Of a DNA stretch of 64,000 bases, positions 33,423 through 41,793 are shown piece after piece. The stretch spans positions 186,001-250,000 of the forward strand of contig CAVUCK010000012.1 of NCBI GenBank assembly GCA_963739975.1. Reading direction: 5' to 3'. The translations under genes were made by a program, and so were the position numbers. Each line of letters begins with the position of its first letter. The stretch's first letter is position 1. The notes under the pieces are model-generated. The model saw nothing but the letters and a program-made list of their open reading frames with translations. It ran no database searches and had not been told where the DNA came from. The stretch is from JALZMG01 sp963739975 (GTDB lineage: Bacteria > Actinomycetota > Acidimicrobiia > Acidimicrobiales > Ilumatobacteraceae).

Positions 33423-34852
33423 CTGACCTCCCGTGTGACTGGTTGCGAACCGATGGCCCCGTTGGCCCAGCCCCCGATCATGGCCGAGAACAGCCCGGCA
33501 CCCCCACCCGCGCAGGCCAGCAGGACACCGCCCGGGCGGAACTTGGGCAGCGTGGCGTCGGCGAACTTCTCGGGGAGGCCCTCGTCGATCCCGCCGGCGC
33601 CACGGACGAGCTCGGACCCGGGCACCTGAAGATCGGCGTCCAGCTCGGCCAGCACGCGCTGGCGGTCCCACCCGGCGTCGGCGAAGACCCTGGCGTGCTC
33701 GGGGCCGAGCACGAGGATGGCGTCGAAGCCGAGCACCAGCTTCGGGTGGTGCAGCGTGCGCAGGCACGAGGCCAGCGACCGGGCCAGGCTCTCCGGCGAA
33801 CGCGAGAGCTGGTCGACGATGCAGCGCGGCCCCTCGCCCGGGAACACCGTGACGGCGTCGACGCCGGCCGGCGCGCCCCGGCTCTCGGCCAGCGTGTCGA
33901 ACGGCGAGTCCGGTCGCTCGGCAAAACAGAACCCGATCTTGCCCGGGTTGCCGTGCGTCGCCCGGTCCACGCCGCCCGGCCGCCCACCGCCGACGTTGCG
34001 CACGACGAGCTGCACCGCCCGACCGATGGTGGCGTTGGCCCGGTTGCCCTGGCCGAGCGCGTTGACGCCGCTGTTCATCCCGATGGCGACGGTGCCCGGA
34101 CCGCTGCACACGATCACCGGCCCGACCGGCATCGTCGTGGCCAGCACGCCGTGGATGTTGAACTCGTCCGTGCAGATCGCCTCGACGGTGGTCAGCACCC
34201 ACGGCAGGTACTCGGGGCGGCACCCGGCCATCACGGCGGCGATGGCGACCTTCTCGACGGTGACGTCGACCAGGTCCGGCGGCACGGTCGCCACGAGTTC
34301 GTCGGCAGCTCGCTCGGTGCCCTCGAGCATCGCCAGCACGCGCTGCTCGGTCGGCGGCACCACGGGCAGGCCGTCGGTCCAGCCGCGGGTGAACATCGCC
34401 TCGATGTCGTCCTCCAGCTCGGCCAACTCGACGCGGCGCGAATGCAGGCGACCGCCCTCGAACCGGACGCGCAGGGCGTCGACCCGGTCGGGGTCCACGC
34501 TGAGCGAGCCGCACCCCGGCCGCATCACGGGGAGGTCGGCACCGAGGTCCTCGACGCCGGTGATCCGCTGCCACTCGGCCCGGGACCACCCGACGGTGCG
34601 TTCGACCTCCGCGCCGCCGACGACGCGGATCAGCGTCGGCACCGTCTCGATGGCGTGGTGCCAGCTGACCGCCAGTTCCTCATCCAGAACGTGGTCGATG
34701 CCGGCCGGGAAGGCGGGGTCGTCCTGGGTGTACACGGTCAGGTCGGTCAACTTCGACAGCAGTGGCGCGACCAGCTGGCACGTGGCGCACTCCTCCTTGA
34801 CGACGACGACCAAGCCGTCGGGCAGCGACGGTGCGGACGCGGTCACGCTCAT
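33419..34852 (-). CDS. thioredoxin-fold fusion protein, partner of the UGSC selenoprotein
   Basis: A 477-residue protein. Residues about 1-105 look like a thioredoxin domain: VVVVKEECATCQLVAPLL has a CxxC at Cys22/Cys25 and ETVPTLIRV has the cis-Pro. Residues about 150-477 form a larger domain with TRGWTDGLPVVPPTEQRVLA, AAVMAGCRPEYLPWVL, VCSGPGTVAIGMNSGVNALG and VGGGRPGGVDRATHGNPGKI; I know this only as a domain found beside UGSC genes. No signal peptide. Both ends overlap neighbours by ATGA, so stoichiometric coupled synthesis with the selenoprotein and the alpha/beta hydrolase is likely. It may reduce the selenoprotein or share its substrate. Confidence 0.75.
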   Translation of the reverse strand: MSVTASAPSLPDGLVVVVKEECATCQLVAPLLSKLTDLTVYTQDDPAFPAGIDHVLDEELAVSWHHAIETVPTLIRVVGGAEVERTVGWSRAEWQRITGVEDLGADLPVMRPGCGSLSVDPDRVDALRVRFEGGRLHSRRVELAELEDDIEAMFTRGWTDGLPVVPPTEQRVLAMLEGTERAADELVATVPPDLVDVTVEKVAIAAVMAGCRPEYLPWVLTTVEAICTDEFNIHGVLATTMPVGPVIVCSGPGTVAIGMNSGVNALGQGNRANATIGRAVQLVVRNVGGGRPGGVDRATHGNPGKIGFCFAERPDSPFDTLAESRGAPAGVDAVTVFPGEGPRCIVDQLSRSPESLARSLASCLRTLHHPKLVLGFDAILVLGPEHARVFADAGWDRQRVLAELDADLQVPGSELVRGAGGIDEGLPEKFADATLPKFRPGGVLLACAGGGAGLFSAMIGGWANGAIGSQPVTREVR

Positions 34853-35712
34853 GTCAGGAACTCCAGGATTCGGTCGTTGACGGCGTCGGGGCGCTCGAGG
34901 TGGAGGAAGTGGCCGCAGTCGTCGAGCACCTCGACCGTCAGCTGATCGGCGCCGGCGGTCATCGAGGCGGCGAGGTCGGCCACCTCGACACCCACGCACC
35001 CATCGCCGCGGCCGTGGAGGTACAGCGTGGGCTGCTGCGGCACCTCGCCCGTCGCCGCTTGGATGGCGTCGAGGGCCGGATCCTTGCGGCCGTCGCCGAG
35101 CGTGGCGCGGTAGTAGCCGAGCGCAGCCAGCACGTTGGCGGTGTCGGCCAGCGACTCGCGCAGGGCGGCCACGTCGCCGTCGGCGTCGTACCCCGGCGAC
35201 CACTGCGCCCACAGCCGCTCGACCAAGGCGAAGTCGTCGGCGCCGACCAGCAGGTCGGCCAGCGGGTGCTGGAACAGGAACATGTACCAACTTCGCTGCA
35301 CCTGGTCGAGGCTGGTCACGAACGCCGCCGCCATGGCGCCGCCGGGCGGGACGGCCATCCCCACGACCCTCGACCAGCGGTCGTGCTCATGGACAGCGGC
35401 GCCGTACGCGGTGAGCGCGCCCCAGTCGTGACCGATGATGACGGCGTCGGCGTCGCCGCCGAGCACCTCGTGGAGGGCGTTGGCATCGGCGGCCAGCGCA
35501 CCGGTCTGGTACAGGCCGTCGGCCGGCACCGCCGTCGGCGCGTAGCCGCGGGTGAACGGAGCGACGGCGCGATACCCCGCATCCGTCAGCCGGGGCAGGA
35601 GGTGGCGCCACGTGTGGGCGGTGTCCGGGAAGCCGTGGAGGCACAACGCCAACGGCCCCGAACCGGAGCTGAGGTAGGCGACGTCGAGGTCCCTGATGCG
35701 GACGGTCTCCAC
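34849..35712 (-). CDS. alpha/beta hydrolase, epoxide-hydrolase/haloalkane-dehalogenase-like
   Basis: A 287-residue alpha/beta hydrolase. SGPLALCLHGFPDTAHTWRH gives the oxyanion-hole HGFPD motif, VIIGHDWGALTAYG the nucleophile elbow with Asp as nucleophile (H-D-W-G), and the C-terminal DDCGHFLHLERPDAV the catalytic His. An Asp nucleophile is typical of epoxide hydrolases and dehalogenases. It is the first gene of the three-gene operon ending in the UGSC selenoprotein; GTG start at 35712 has TAGGTT 9 nt upstream. Confidence 0.87.
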   Translation of the reverse strand: METVRIRDLDVAYLSSGSGPLALCLHGFPDTAHTWRHLLPRLTDAGYRAVAPFTRGYAPTAVPADGLYQTGALAADANALHEVLGGDADAVIIGHDWGALTAYGAAVHEHDRWSRVVGMAVPPGGAMAAAFVTSLDQVQRSWYMFLFQHPLADLLVGADDFALVERLWAQWSPGYDADGDVAALRESLADTANVLAALGYYRATLGDGRKDPALDAIQAATGEVPQQPTLYLHGRGDGCVGVEVADLAASMTAGADQLTVEVLDDCGHFLHLERPDAVNDRILEFLT

Positions 35713-35721
35713 TGTCGCAGG

Positions 35722-35727
35722 AACCTA
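35722..35727 (-). promoter_or_regulatory. -10 box (TAGGTT) of the selenoprotein operon
   Basis: TAGGTT on the minus strand, 9 nt before GTG 35712; no SD. Confidence 0.45.
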
Positions 35728-35851
35728 CCGATCACGGCCCGGCGCGCCGGCACCGATCGGCTGCGCCGGCGCGATGCGACATTCGTCACGCTGCCGTCGA
35801 CTTCCGTTCACCTGGCGCTCGGCGTAGCGTGTGCCGATCACTGCTGGGGGC

Positions 35852-36688
35852 GTGACACGGGGGTTGGAGGTCACCTTCCATGGCGTGCGTGGTTCGACGC
35901 CGTGCCATGGGGACGAGGTGGCGCGCTACGGCGGCAACACGTCGTGCGTGTCAGTGGAGGCGCCGGGTGAACGACCGCTGCTGTTCGACCTCGGCACCGG
36001 CCTGCGCTACTTCGGCCTGACCTGGCCGAAGCAGCAGCCGTTCCGGGGGACGGCGCTGGTCAGCCACTTGCACTGGGACCACGTGCAGGGCCTGCCCTTC
36101 TTCGGGCCGTTGCAGCACGAGGAGGCCGAGCTCGTCGTCTACGCCCCCGCCCAGCGCGACGGGTGCGGACCGGCCGAGGTGCTGAAGGCGTGCATCTGCC
36201 CGCCGCTGTTCCCGATCGGCCTCGACGGCTTCCCTGGCACCGTCGACGTCCGGTGCCCACCGGCGCGATTCTCGGTCGGCGGCTACCGCGTGGAGTCGGC
36301 CGAGGTGCCGCACGTGGGGGACACCGTCGGCTACCGGGTGACGCACGGCACCACCAGCGTGGCCTACGTCAGCGACCACCAGCAGCCCCGCGGCGCGCAG
36401 ATCGCCGACGGCGTGCGGGCCCTGTGCACCGGCGTCGACCTGCTGATCCACGACGCTCAGTACACGCCGACGGAGTTCAAGCAGAAGCGGGACTGGGGCC
36501 ACTGCACGATCGAGTACGCGGTGTGGTTGGCCGGCGAAGTGGGGGCGAGGCAGCTGGCGCTGTACCACCACGATCCGAGCCACGACGACGACACGATCGA
36601 CGACCTGACGGCCGCCGCCACCGCCTGCGGCCGCGAACTCGGCGTCGACGTCTTCGCCGCCCGTGAAGGCTTGACGGTTGTGCTCTAG
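35852..36688 (+). CDS. MBL-fold metal-dependent hydrolase (PhnP/RNase Z-like group)
   Basis: A 278-residue metallo-beta-lactamase-fold protein: VRGSTPCHGDEVARYGGNTS, metal motif SHLHWDHVQGLPFF (HxHxDH), VAYVSDHQ with bridging Asp, and a final LALYHHDPSHDDDT region. The N-terminal GVRGSTP pattern is common in response-regulator-linked and cyclic-phosphodiesterase-like members. Substrate unknown. I use GTG 35852; GTG 35831 is also in frame but abuts the TAGCGT box (35825-35830) and would fall before the likely transcript start. Confidence 0.83.
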   Translation: MTRGLEVTFHGVRGSTPCHGDEVARYGGNTSCVSVEAPGERPLLFDLGTGLRYFGLTWPKQQPFRGTALVSHLHWDHVQGLPFFGPLQHEEAELVVYAPAQRDGCGPAEVLKACICPPLFPIGLDGFPGTVDVRCPPARFSVGGYRVESAEVPHVGDTVGYRVTHGTTSVAYVSDHQQPRGAQIADGVRALCTGVDLLIHDAQYTPTEFKQKRDWGHCTIEYAVWLAGEVGARQLALYHHDPSHDDDTIDDLTAAATACGRELGVDVFAAREGLTVVL

Positions 36689-36733
36689 CGAGTGGAGCAC
36701 GGGGCCGACGAGCGCCAGCGAGTCGGCGAACAA

Positions 36734-36864
36734 CATCTGGGCGCGGACAGTCCCACCAAGCGAGACTGAGCGCGCCCAGATCGAGTTCAGCGATGGGCTG
36801 ACCGTTCGCGGCGCGTGATCTGGGCGCGATCAGTCGCGGGACTGGGACTGTCCGCGCCCAGATG
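36734..36864. repeat. nested palindromic element (R6)
   Basis: Outer 22-bp arms starting CATCTGGGCGCGGACAGTCC (36734-36755) and ending with its exact complement (36843-36864); inner arms CGCGCCCAGATC (36771-36782) and GATCTGGGCGCG (36817-36828). All four arms share ATCTGGGCGCG. It lies between convergent genes; only one copy is in the window. Confidence 0.85.
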
Positions 36865-36895
36865 GACCCAGGCTTCGCTTCGCTCGCCTGGACCC
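36865..36895. terminator. hairpin at the 3' end of the oligopeptidase gene
   Basis: GGACCCAGGC and GCCTGGACC flank a TTCGCTTCGCTC loop directly before the ptrB stop codon at 36899. A plausible terminator for the convergent pair. Confidence 0.5.
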
Positions 36896-36898
36896 GTG

Positions 36899-38989
36899 TC
36901 ACAACGTGGTCAGCAGGAACGTCAACACGCGCGCTTCGTCGCGCCAGGCGTCGTAGCGGCCGCTGGGGCCGCCGTGGCCGGCGCCGAGCTCGGTGCGCAG
37001 TAGCAGCGGCCGACGGGTGCCGACCCCGATGGCCCGCAGCTTGGCCACCCACTTCGCCGGCTCGTGGTAGCTGACCCGCGGGTCGTTCAGCCCGGCGGTC
37101 ACGTACAGCGCCGGGAACTGCACCGGGGCCGGCGGCAGCGCGGTGTTGTCGTACGGGCTGTAGCTCAACATGTACGAGGCATACGGCTCGTCACGCGGAT
37201 CGCCCCACTCCTCCCACTCGGTCACCGTCAGCGGCAGGGACGGATCGCTCATCGTCGTCACGATGTCGACGAACGGGACCTCGGCGACGGCGCTGGCGAA
37301 CAGGTCGGGTCGCTCGACGACGCAGGCGCCGACGAGCAGGCCGCCGGCGCTGCCGCCGCGGATCGCCACTCGCGCCGGGTCGGCCCAGCCGAGGGCGACG
37401 ACGTGTTCGACGGCGCTCAGCGTGTCGGTGAACGTGTTGCGCTTGTTCAGCAGCTTGCCGTCGAGGTACCAGCTTCGACCCAGCTCGCCGCCACCACGCG
37501 GGTGGACCAGCGCCCACGTGACGCCGCGATCGAGCAGCGACAGCCGTGCGACCGAGAACCACGGCGGCATCGACGCCTCGTACGACCCGTAGCCGTACAC
37601 CACGCTGGGGGCGCGGCCATCGACCGCTGTCGTCGTCCGGCGCACGACGTCGACCGGGACGGCGGTCCCGTCGATGGCCGTCGCCCACGTCCGCTCCGAC
37701 GTGTACGCCGACAGATCGACGCCGGGTGTCGGCGTCTGCTTGCGCAGCGTGCGCTCGCCGGTGACGACATCGTGGTCGTAGACCGAGGCCGGAGTGGTCA
37801 GCGACTGGTAGCCGAGCCGAACGACGTTCGAGTGCCACTCCGGGTTCGATCCGAGCTCGATGTCGTGGGGCTCCACACCGAAGTCGAGCGGGAGCTGGCG
37901 ACCGTCACGGAACCGCACCCACACGCGCGGCTGGGCATCGCGCCACTCGTGGACCACCAGGTGATCGGCGAACGGTTCGGCGGTCGTGAACCTGCGGCCG
38001 GGCTCGTGCGGCAACAGCTCGTCCCAGGTGCCGGGGTCGTCGTGGGGAGCGGTCATCACCCGGAAGTCCGGGGCGTCGAGGTTGGTCACGACGACGAACC
38101 GATCGCCCCAGTCGTCGATCCCGTACTCGACGTCGGGGGAGCGCCGGCGGACGAGGCGCAGCTCGCCCGTGGGTTCGTCGGCGGGCAGCAGCCACGCTTC
38201 GGAGCTCGTCTTGCTGTTGATCGACACGACGATCCACCGCTCGCTGCGGGTGCTGGCGACGCCCAGGTAGAAGCGCTCGTCCACCTCCTCGCGCGCGAGC
38301 TGGTCCTCCTCCGGCGGGGTGCCCAGGCGGTGCCGCCAGATCTGGTACGGCCGCATCTGGTCGTCGGGCCGGGCATAGAAGAGGTGCTGCCCGTCGGCGG
38401 ACCAGGCCAGCCCGCCCCATGACGATGTGCGCGTCAGCACGTCGTCAAGGTCACGGCCGGTCGCCAGGTCGCGGATCCGCAGCGTGTAGTGCTCGCTGCC
38501 GTCGACGTCGCTGGACCACGCCAGCAGGCTGTGGTCGGGGGAGGCATCGACGGCGTGGACGTCGAAGTAGTCATGACCGGCGGCTTCGGCGTTGCAGTCG
38601 AGCATCACCGTGGCCGTGGCGTCGTCGATGGTCCGGCCGCGACAGAACACCGGGTACGACTGGCCCTCGATCGTGCGGGTGACGTACCACCACGGGCCGT
38701 GGCGAACGGGCACCGACTGGTCGGTCTCCTGGACCCGGGACTTGATCTCCTGGAAGATCTCCTCGACCAGCTCGCCGTGGTCGGCGAAGAAGGCGTCGGC
38801 ATAGTCGTTCTCGGCCCGCAGGTAGGCCAGGGTGTCGGGGTCGTCGCGCTGCAAGAGCCACGCCCACGGGTCCTCGACCGGTCCGGTCGGCCGCTGCCAG
38901 GTGTGCGGCTTGGTCGGGGCGACGGGCGGGTCCGGGGGCGCGAACGACCGTGATGATGATTCGCTCGCTCGAAGACTCGCTCGGCTCAC
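36899..38989 (-). CDS. ptrB: oligopeptidase B (S9A prolyl oligopeptidase family)
   Basis: A roughly 696-residue S9A peptidase: N-terminal beta-propeller (begins near PTGPVEDPWAWLLQRDDPDT) and C-terminal alpha/beta hydrolase with the catalytic Ser in AIRGGSAGGLLVGACV, Asp in TAGLNDPRVSYHEP and His in TELGAGHGGPSGR. It cleaves short peptides after basic residues in the cytosol. The conserved N-terminus starts about 15 residues inside; no ATG/GTG/TTG exists between it and a 110-bp tandem repeat, so the nearest in-frame start (GTG 38989) is inside the first repeat unit. The real N-terminus is uncertain. Confidence 0.9.
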   Translation of the reverse strand: MSRASLRASESSSRSFAPPDPPVAPTKPHTWQRPTGPVEDPWAWLLQRDDPDTLAYLRAENDYADAFFADHGELVEEIFQEIKSRVQETDQSVPVRHGPWWYVTRTIEGQSYPVFCRGRTIDDATATVMLDCNAEAAGHDYFDVHAVDASPDHSLLAWSSDVDGSEHYTLRIRDLATGRDLDDVLTRTSSWGGLAWSADGQHLFYARPDDQMRPYQIWRHRLGTPPEEDQLAREEVDERFYLGVASTRSERWIVVSINSKTSSEAWLLPADEPTGELRLVRRRSPDVEYGIDDWGDRFVVVTNLDAPDFRVMTAPHDDPGTWDELLPHEPGRRFTTAEPFADHLVVHEWRDAQPRVWVRFRDGRQLPLDFGVEPHDIELGSNPEWHSNVVRLGYQSLTTPASVYDHDVVTGERTLRKQTPTPGVDLSAYTSERTWATAIDGTAVPVDVVRRTTTAVDGRAPSVVYGYGSYEASMPPWFSVARLSLLDRGVTWALVHPRGGGELGRSWYLDGKLLNKRNTFTDTLSAVEHVVALGWADPARVAIRGGSAGGLLVGACVVERPDLFASAVAEVPFVDIVTTMSDPSLPLTVTEWEEWGDPRDEPYASYMLSYSPYDNTALPPAPVQFPALYVTAGLNDPRVSYHEPAKWVAKLRAIGVGTRRPLLLRTELGAGHGGPSGRYDAWRDEARVLTFLLTTL

Positions 38990-39208
38990 TGGTGCGCCAT
39001 CAAGTCGTGCGAAGAGTGAACGGGCGCCACACTCACGAGGCACCAGTGAGCGTAAGACCGTGATGATGATTCGCTCGCTCGAAGACTCGCTCGGCTCACT
39101 GGTGCGCCATCAAGTCGTGCGAAGAGTGAACGGGCGCCACACTCACGAGGCACCAGTGAGCGTAAGACCGTGATGATGATTCGCTCGCTCGAAGACTCGC
39201 TCGGCTCA
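38946..39208. repeat. 110-bp perfect tandem repeat, 2.4 units, R5-related
   Basis: Units 38951-39060 and 39061-39170 are identical, and a third stops at 39208. Each unit contains CGAAGACTCGCTCGGCTCAC and an inverted pair CTCACTGGTGC/GCACCAGTGAG, relating it to the dispersed R5 elements at 26956 and 45182. It overlaps the apparent start region of ptrB. 110 is not a multiple of three, so unit number shifts the reading frame. Confidence 0.95.
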
Positions 39209-39263
39209 TTGCGCCCCGCAGCGTAGGGGCGCGACGGCCCGGTCATCCGGGTGCGCCCGCCGC

Positions 39264-39269
39264 TACCGT
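39264..39269 (+). promoter_or_regulatory. -10 box (TACCGT) of ferredoxin gene
   Basis: TACCGT lies 10 nt before ATG 39280; no SD. Confidence 0.4.
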
Positions 39270-39279
39270 GCGCAGGGCC

Positions 39280-39594
39280 ATGCGTGTGTGGATCGACCAA
39301 GACCTCTGCACCGGCGACGGCCTGTGCGTGGATCACTGCCCGGACGTGTTCATGCAGCTCGAGGACGGCATCGCCTACGTGCGGGAGGCCGGGGCTCCGC
39401 TGAACGACCCGGGCGGGTCGGGGTCGCTGGCCGTCGTGCCGGTGCGCAAGGTGCAGGCGGCGATCGACGCCGCCGAGGCCTGCCCCGGCGAGTGCATCTT
39501 CATCGAGATCGACCCGCCGGCCGACGCCGAGCTCGACGTCGAGGTCGACGGCCGGATCGCCGCCCGGGTCGAGCTGCGCGTCGACGCCGCGTGA
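39280..39594 (+). CDS. single-cluster ferredoxin
   Basis: A 104-residue ferredoxin: DQDLCTGDGLCVDHCPDVF (Cys10, Cys16, Cys20) and later ACPGECIF supply the ligands of one [3Fe-4S] or [4Fe-4S] cluster. The Gly/Asp-rich insert and an acidic C-terminal tail are usual for actinobacterial ferredoxins that serve P450s and other oxygenases. It lies just upstream of sufB, whose products would mature its cluster, but it has its own promoter box. Confidence 0.88.
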   Translation: MRVWIDQDLCTGDGLCVDHCPDVFMQLEDGIAYVREAGAPLNDPGGSGSLAVVPVRKVQAAIDAAEACPGECIFIEIDPPADAELDVEVDGRIAARVELRVDAA

Positions 39595-39643
39595 CGTCGC
39601 CGCGAGATCGCTCGTCGCCCGAGGCTCGGCGGGACAGGATTGT

Positions 39644-39658
39644 TACTATGGCCGTAGT
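39644..39658 (+). promoter_or_regulatory. sufB promoter region: TACTAT box with overlapping dyad
   Basis: TACTAT (39644-39649) lies 40 nt before sufB ATG 39689, which has a GGAGG SD. Overlapping it is the near-perfect dyad ACTATGGCCGTAGT (39645-39658, one mismatch). A repressor bound here would block the -10; a Rrf2/SufR-type iron-sulfur regulator is a reasonable guess, but none is encoded nearby. Confidence 0.4.
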
Positions 39659-39688
39659 GCAAATTCGTCGCGAGGCGCGGAGGCTGCC

Positions 39689-41089
39689 ATGACCACGTTC
39701 GACCTGGATCTGACCAAGTACCAGCTCGGCTGGAGCGATGAGGTCGAGTACGCCTTCACGCCCGAGAAGGGCATCAACGCGGGCGTCGTCGAGCAGATCT
39801 CCTGGTGGAAGGGCGAGCCGCGGTGGATGACCAACCTGCGGCTGCGCAGCCTCAAGCTGTTCGAGCGCAAGCCGATGGCCGAGTGGTTCGCCGTGAACAT
39901 GCCCGACATCGACTTCCAGGACATCTACTACTACCTCCGCCCCTCCGGCGAGCAGGTCGACGAGTGGGACGAGCTGCCCGAGCAGATGAAGGCGACGTAC
40001 GAGAAGCTGGGCATCCCCGAGGCCGAGCGCAAGTACCTCGCCGGGGTGACGGCGCAGTTCGAGTCCGAGGTCGTGTACCACCGCAACCGGGACGAGCTGG
40101 CGGCCCAGGGGATCCTGTTCTGCGACATGGACACCGCGCTGCGGGAGTACCCGGACCTGGTCAAGCAGTACTTCGGCACGGTCATCCCGCCGGGTGACAA
40201 CAAGTTCGCCTCGCTCAACACGTCGGTGTGGAGCGGTGGATCGTTCATCTACGTGCCGCCGGGCGTGAACTGCGAGATGCCGCTGCAGGCCTACTTCCGG
40301 ATCAACGCCGAGAACGCCGGCCAGTTCGAGCGCACGCTGATCATCGCCGACGAGGGCTCGCAAGTGCACTACATCGAGGGCTGCTCGGCCCCGGTGTACA
40401 CCAGCGACTCGCTGCACTCGGCGGTCGTCGAGATCGTGGTCAAGCCGCGGGCGCGGGTCACGTACACGACGATCCAGAACTGGAGCCCGAACGTCTACAA
40501 CCTGGTGACCAAGCGGGCCCGGGTCGAGGAAGCGGGCCACATGGAGTGGATCGACGGGAACATCGGCTCCAAGCTCACGATGAAGTACCCCAGCGTGTAC
40601 CTCGTCGGCCGCGGGGCCACGGGGGAGGTTCTGTCGGTCGCGTACTCCGGCGCCGGCCAGCACCAGGACGCAGGCGCCAAGATGGTCCACGCCGCGCCCG
40701 ACACCACCTCGAAGATCGTGTCCAAGTCGATCAGCAAGGACGGTGGCATCACGACCTATCGGGGGCTCGTGCGCGTCGAGGAGGGCGCCACCGGGTGCAA
40801 GTCGCACGTGCAGTGCGACGCCCTGATCCTCGACGAGGACTCGGAGAGCCGCACGCTGCCGTACATGGAGGTCGGTGAGCGCGACGCCCAGATCGGCCAC
40901 GAGGCCACGGTCTCCAAGGTCGCCGACGAGCAGCTCTTCTACCTGATGAGCCGCGGCCTCTCGGAGGAGCAGGCGATGGGCATGGTCGTCAACGGGTTCA
41001 TCGAGCCGATCACCCGCACGCTGCCGATGGAATACGCCGTCGAGTGGAGCCGCCTGATCGAGCTGCAGATGGAGGGCTCCGTCGGCTGA
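39689..41089 (+). CDS. sufB: Fe-S cluster assembly scaffold SufB
   Basis: A 466-residue SufB with the right-handed beta-helix core: MKATYEKLGIPEAERKYLAG, VWSGGSFIYVPPGV, HYIEGCSAP, GATGCKSHVQCDALIL with the conserved Cys used in cluster assembly, and the C-terminal ISRGLSEEQA-like LMSRGLSEEQAMGMVVNGFI helix. It forms the SufBC2D scaffold with SufC and SufD. Unlike in most actinobacteria, sufD does not follow directly: a TetR/MFS pair and a small four-Cys gene intervene. ATG has a good GGAGG SD. Confidence 0.97.
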   Translation: MTTFDLDLTKYQLGWSDEVEYAFTPEKGINAGVVEQISWWKGEPRWMTNLRLRSLKLFERKPMAEWFAVNMPDIDFQDIYYYLRPSGEQVDEWDELPEQMKATYEKLGIPEAERKYLAGVTAQFESEVVYHRNRDELAAQGILFCDMDTALREYPDLVKQYFGTVIPPGDNKFASLNTSVWSGGSFIYVPPGVNCEMPLQAYFRINAENAGQFERTLIIADEGSQVHYIEGCSAPVYTSDSLHSAVVEIVVKPRARVTYTTIQNWSPNVYNLVTKRARVEEAGHMEWIDGNIGSKLTMKYPSVYLVGRGATGEVLSVAYSGAGQHQDAGAKMVHAAPDTTSKIVSKSISKDGGITTYRGLVRVEEGATGCKSHVQCDALILDEDSESRTLPYMEVGERDAQIGHEATVSKVADEQLFYLMSRGLSEEQAMGMVVNGFIEPITRTLPMEYAVEWSRLIELQMEGSVG

Positions 41090-41103
41090 GTCGAAGCTGG
41101 GGG

Positions 41104-41679
41104 TCAGGTGGTGGGGACGGTGGCGGCGAGGCCGTTGATGGCGACGTCGATGCAGCCGGCGACGTAGTCGACGTCGATCGGCTGGCGCTGTATGACCTTG
41201 CGGAACACGATCGGGCCGACGATGGTGCCGATCACGACGGGCATGTCGAGGTCGTCGGGCAGCTCGCCCCGTTCCTGCGCCCGCTGGACGATGTGGATGA
41301 TCGGCTGCTCACGCTCGGCGGCCAGCTGGGCGAGGAGCTGCTCCATCTCCGGATCGCGCGACGCGGCATCGATCAGGCACGGCATCATCCGGCCCACCCG
41401 CCCGCTGAGGTCGGCGCGCACCATGCTGCCGAAGTACGCCACCAGGTCGCCGCGCAGCGACCCCGTGTCCGGCGTGGCGACGTGGCGGAAGGCCTGCCGC
41501 GCCGTGTCGAGGATCAGGCTCGGGCGCTCCGGCCAGTGCCGGTAGATCGTCGTCTTGGCGACACCCGAGCGGGCGGCCACCTCTTCGATGGTCATCTTGG
41601 CCAGCCCGCCCTCGACGATCAGCTCGGCGGCTGCGTCGAGCGCCTTGCGCCTCGCTTCTTCGCTCCTCGGCCGAGCCAT
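41104..41679 (-). CDS. TetR-family regulator of the adjacent MFS pump
   Basis: A 191-residue TetR protein: helix-turn-helix in MTIEEVAARSGVAKTTIYRH at about residues 28-47, then a ligand-binding helical domain of the AcrR/TetR_C-like type (GSLRGDLVAYFGSMV, FRKVIQRQPID). It is divergent from the MFS exporter, with a perfect palindrome between them, so it probably represses the pump and itself until a drug-like ligand binds. SD AAGGTG 4 nt before the ATG. Confidence 0.9.
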   Translation of the reverse strand: MARPRSEEARRKALDAAAELIVEGGLAKMTIEEVAARSGVAKTTIYRHWPERPSLILDTARQAFRHVATPDTGSLRGDLVAYFGSMVRADLSGRVGRMMPCLIDAASRDPEMEQLLAQLAAEREQPIIHIVQRAQERGELPDDLDMPVVIGTIVGPIVFRKVIQRQPIDVDYVAGCIDVAINGLAATVPTT

Positions 41680-41731
41680 CCGTCACCTTCGCTCGATCAT
41701 CGGGCTCGCCCGTCGCTCGCCGCATCCACTA

Positions 41732-41744
41732 CGCTACCGTAGCG
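41732..41744. promoter_or_regulatory. TetR-type operator palindrome
   Basis: CGCTAC-C-GTAGCG, a perfect 13-bp palindrome between the divergent TetR and MFS genes. Confidence 0.6.
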
Positions 41745-41793
41745 AAACGACGCAGCACGACACGAAGCGCACGACGACGAACGAGCAGACGCG

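Noticed and set aside
38946..39208. Possible CRISPR array
   Set aside because: Units are 110 bp and identical throughout, with no distinct spacers, and no cas gene is present.
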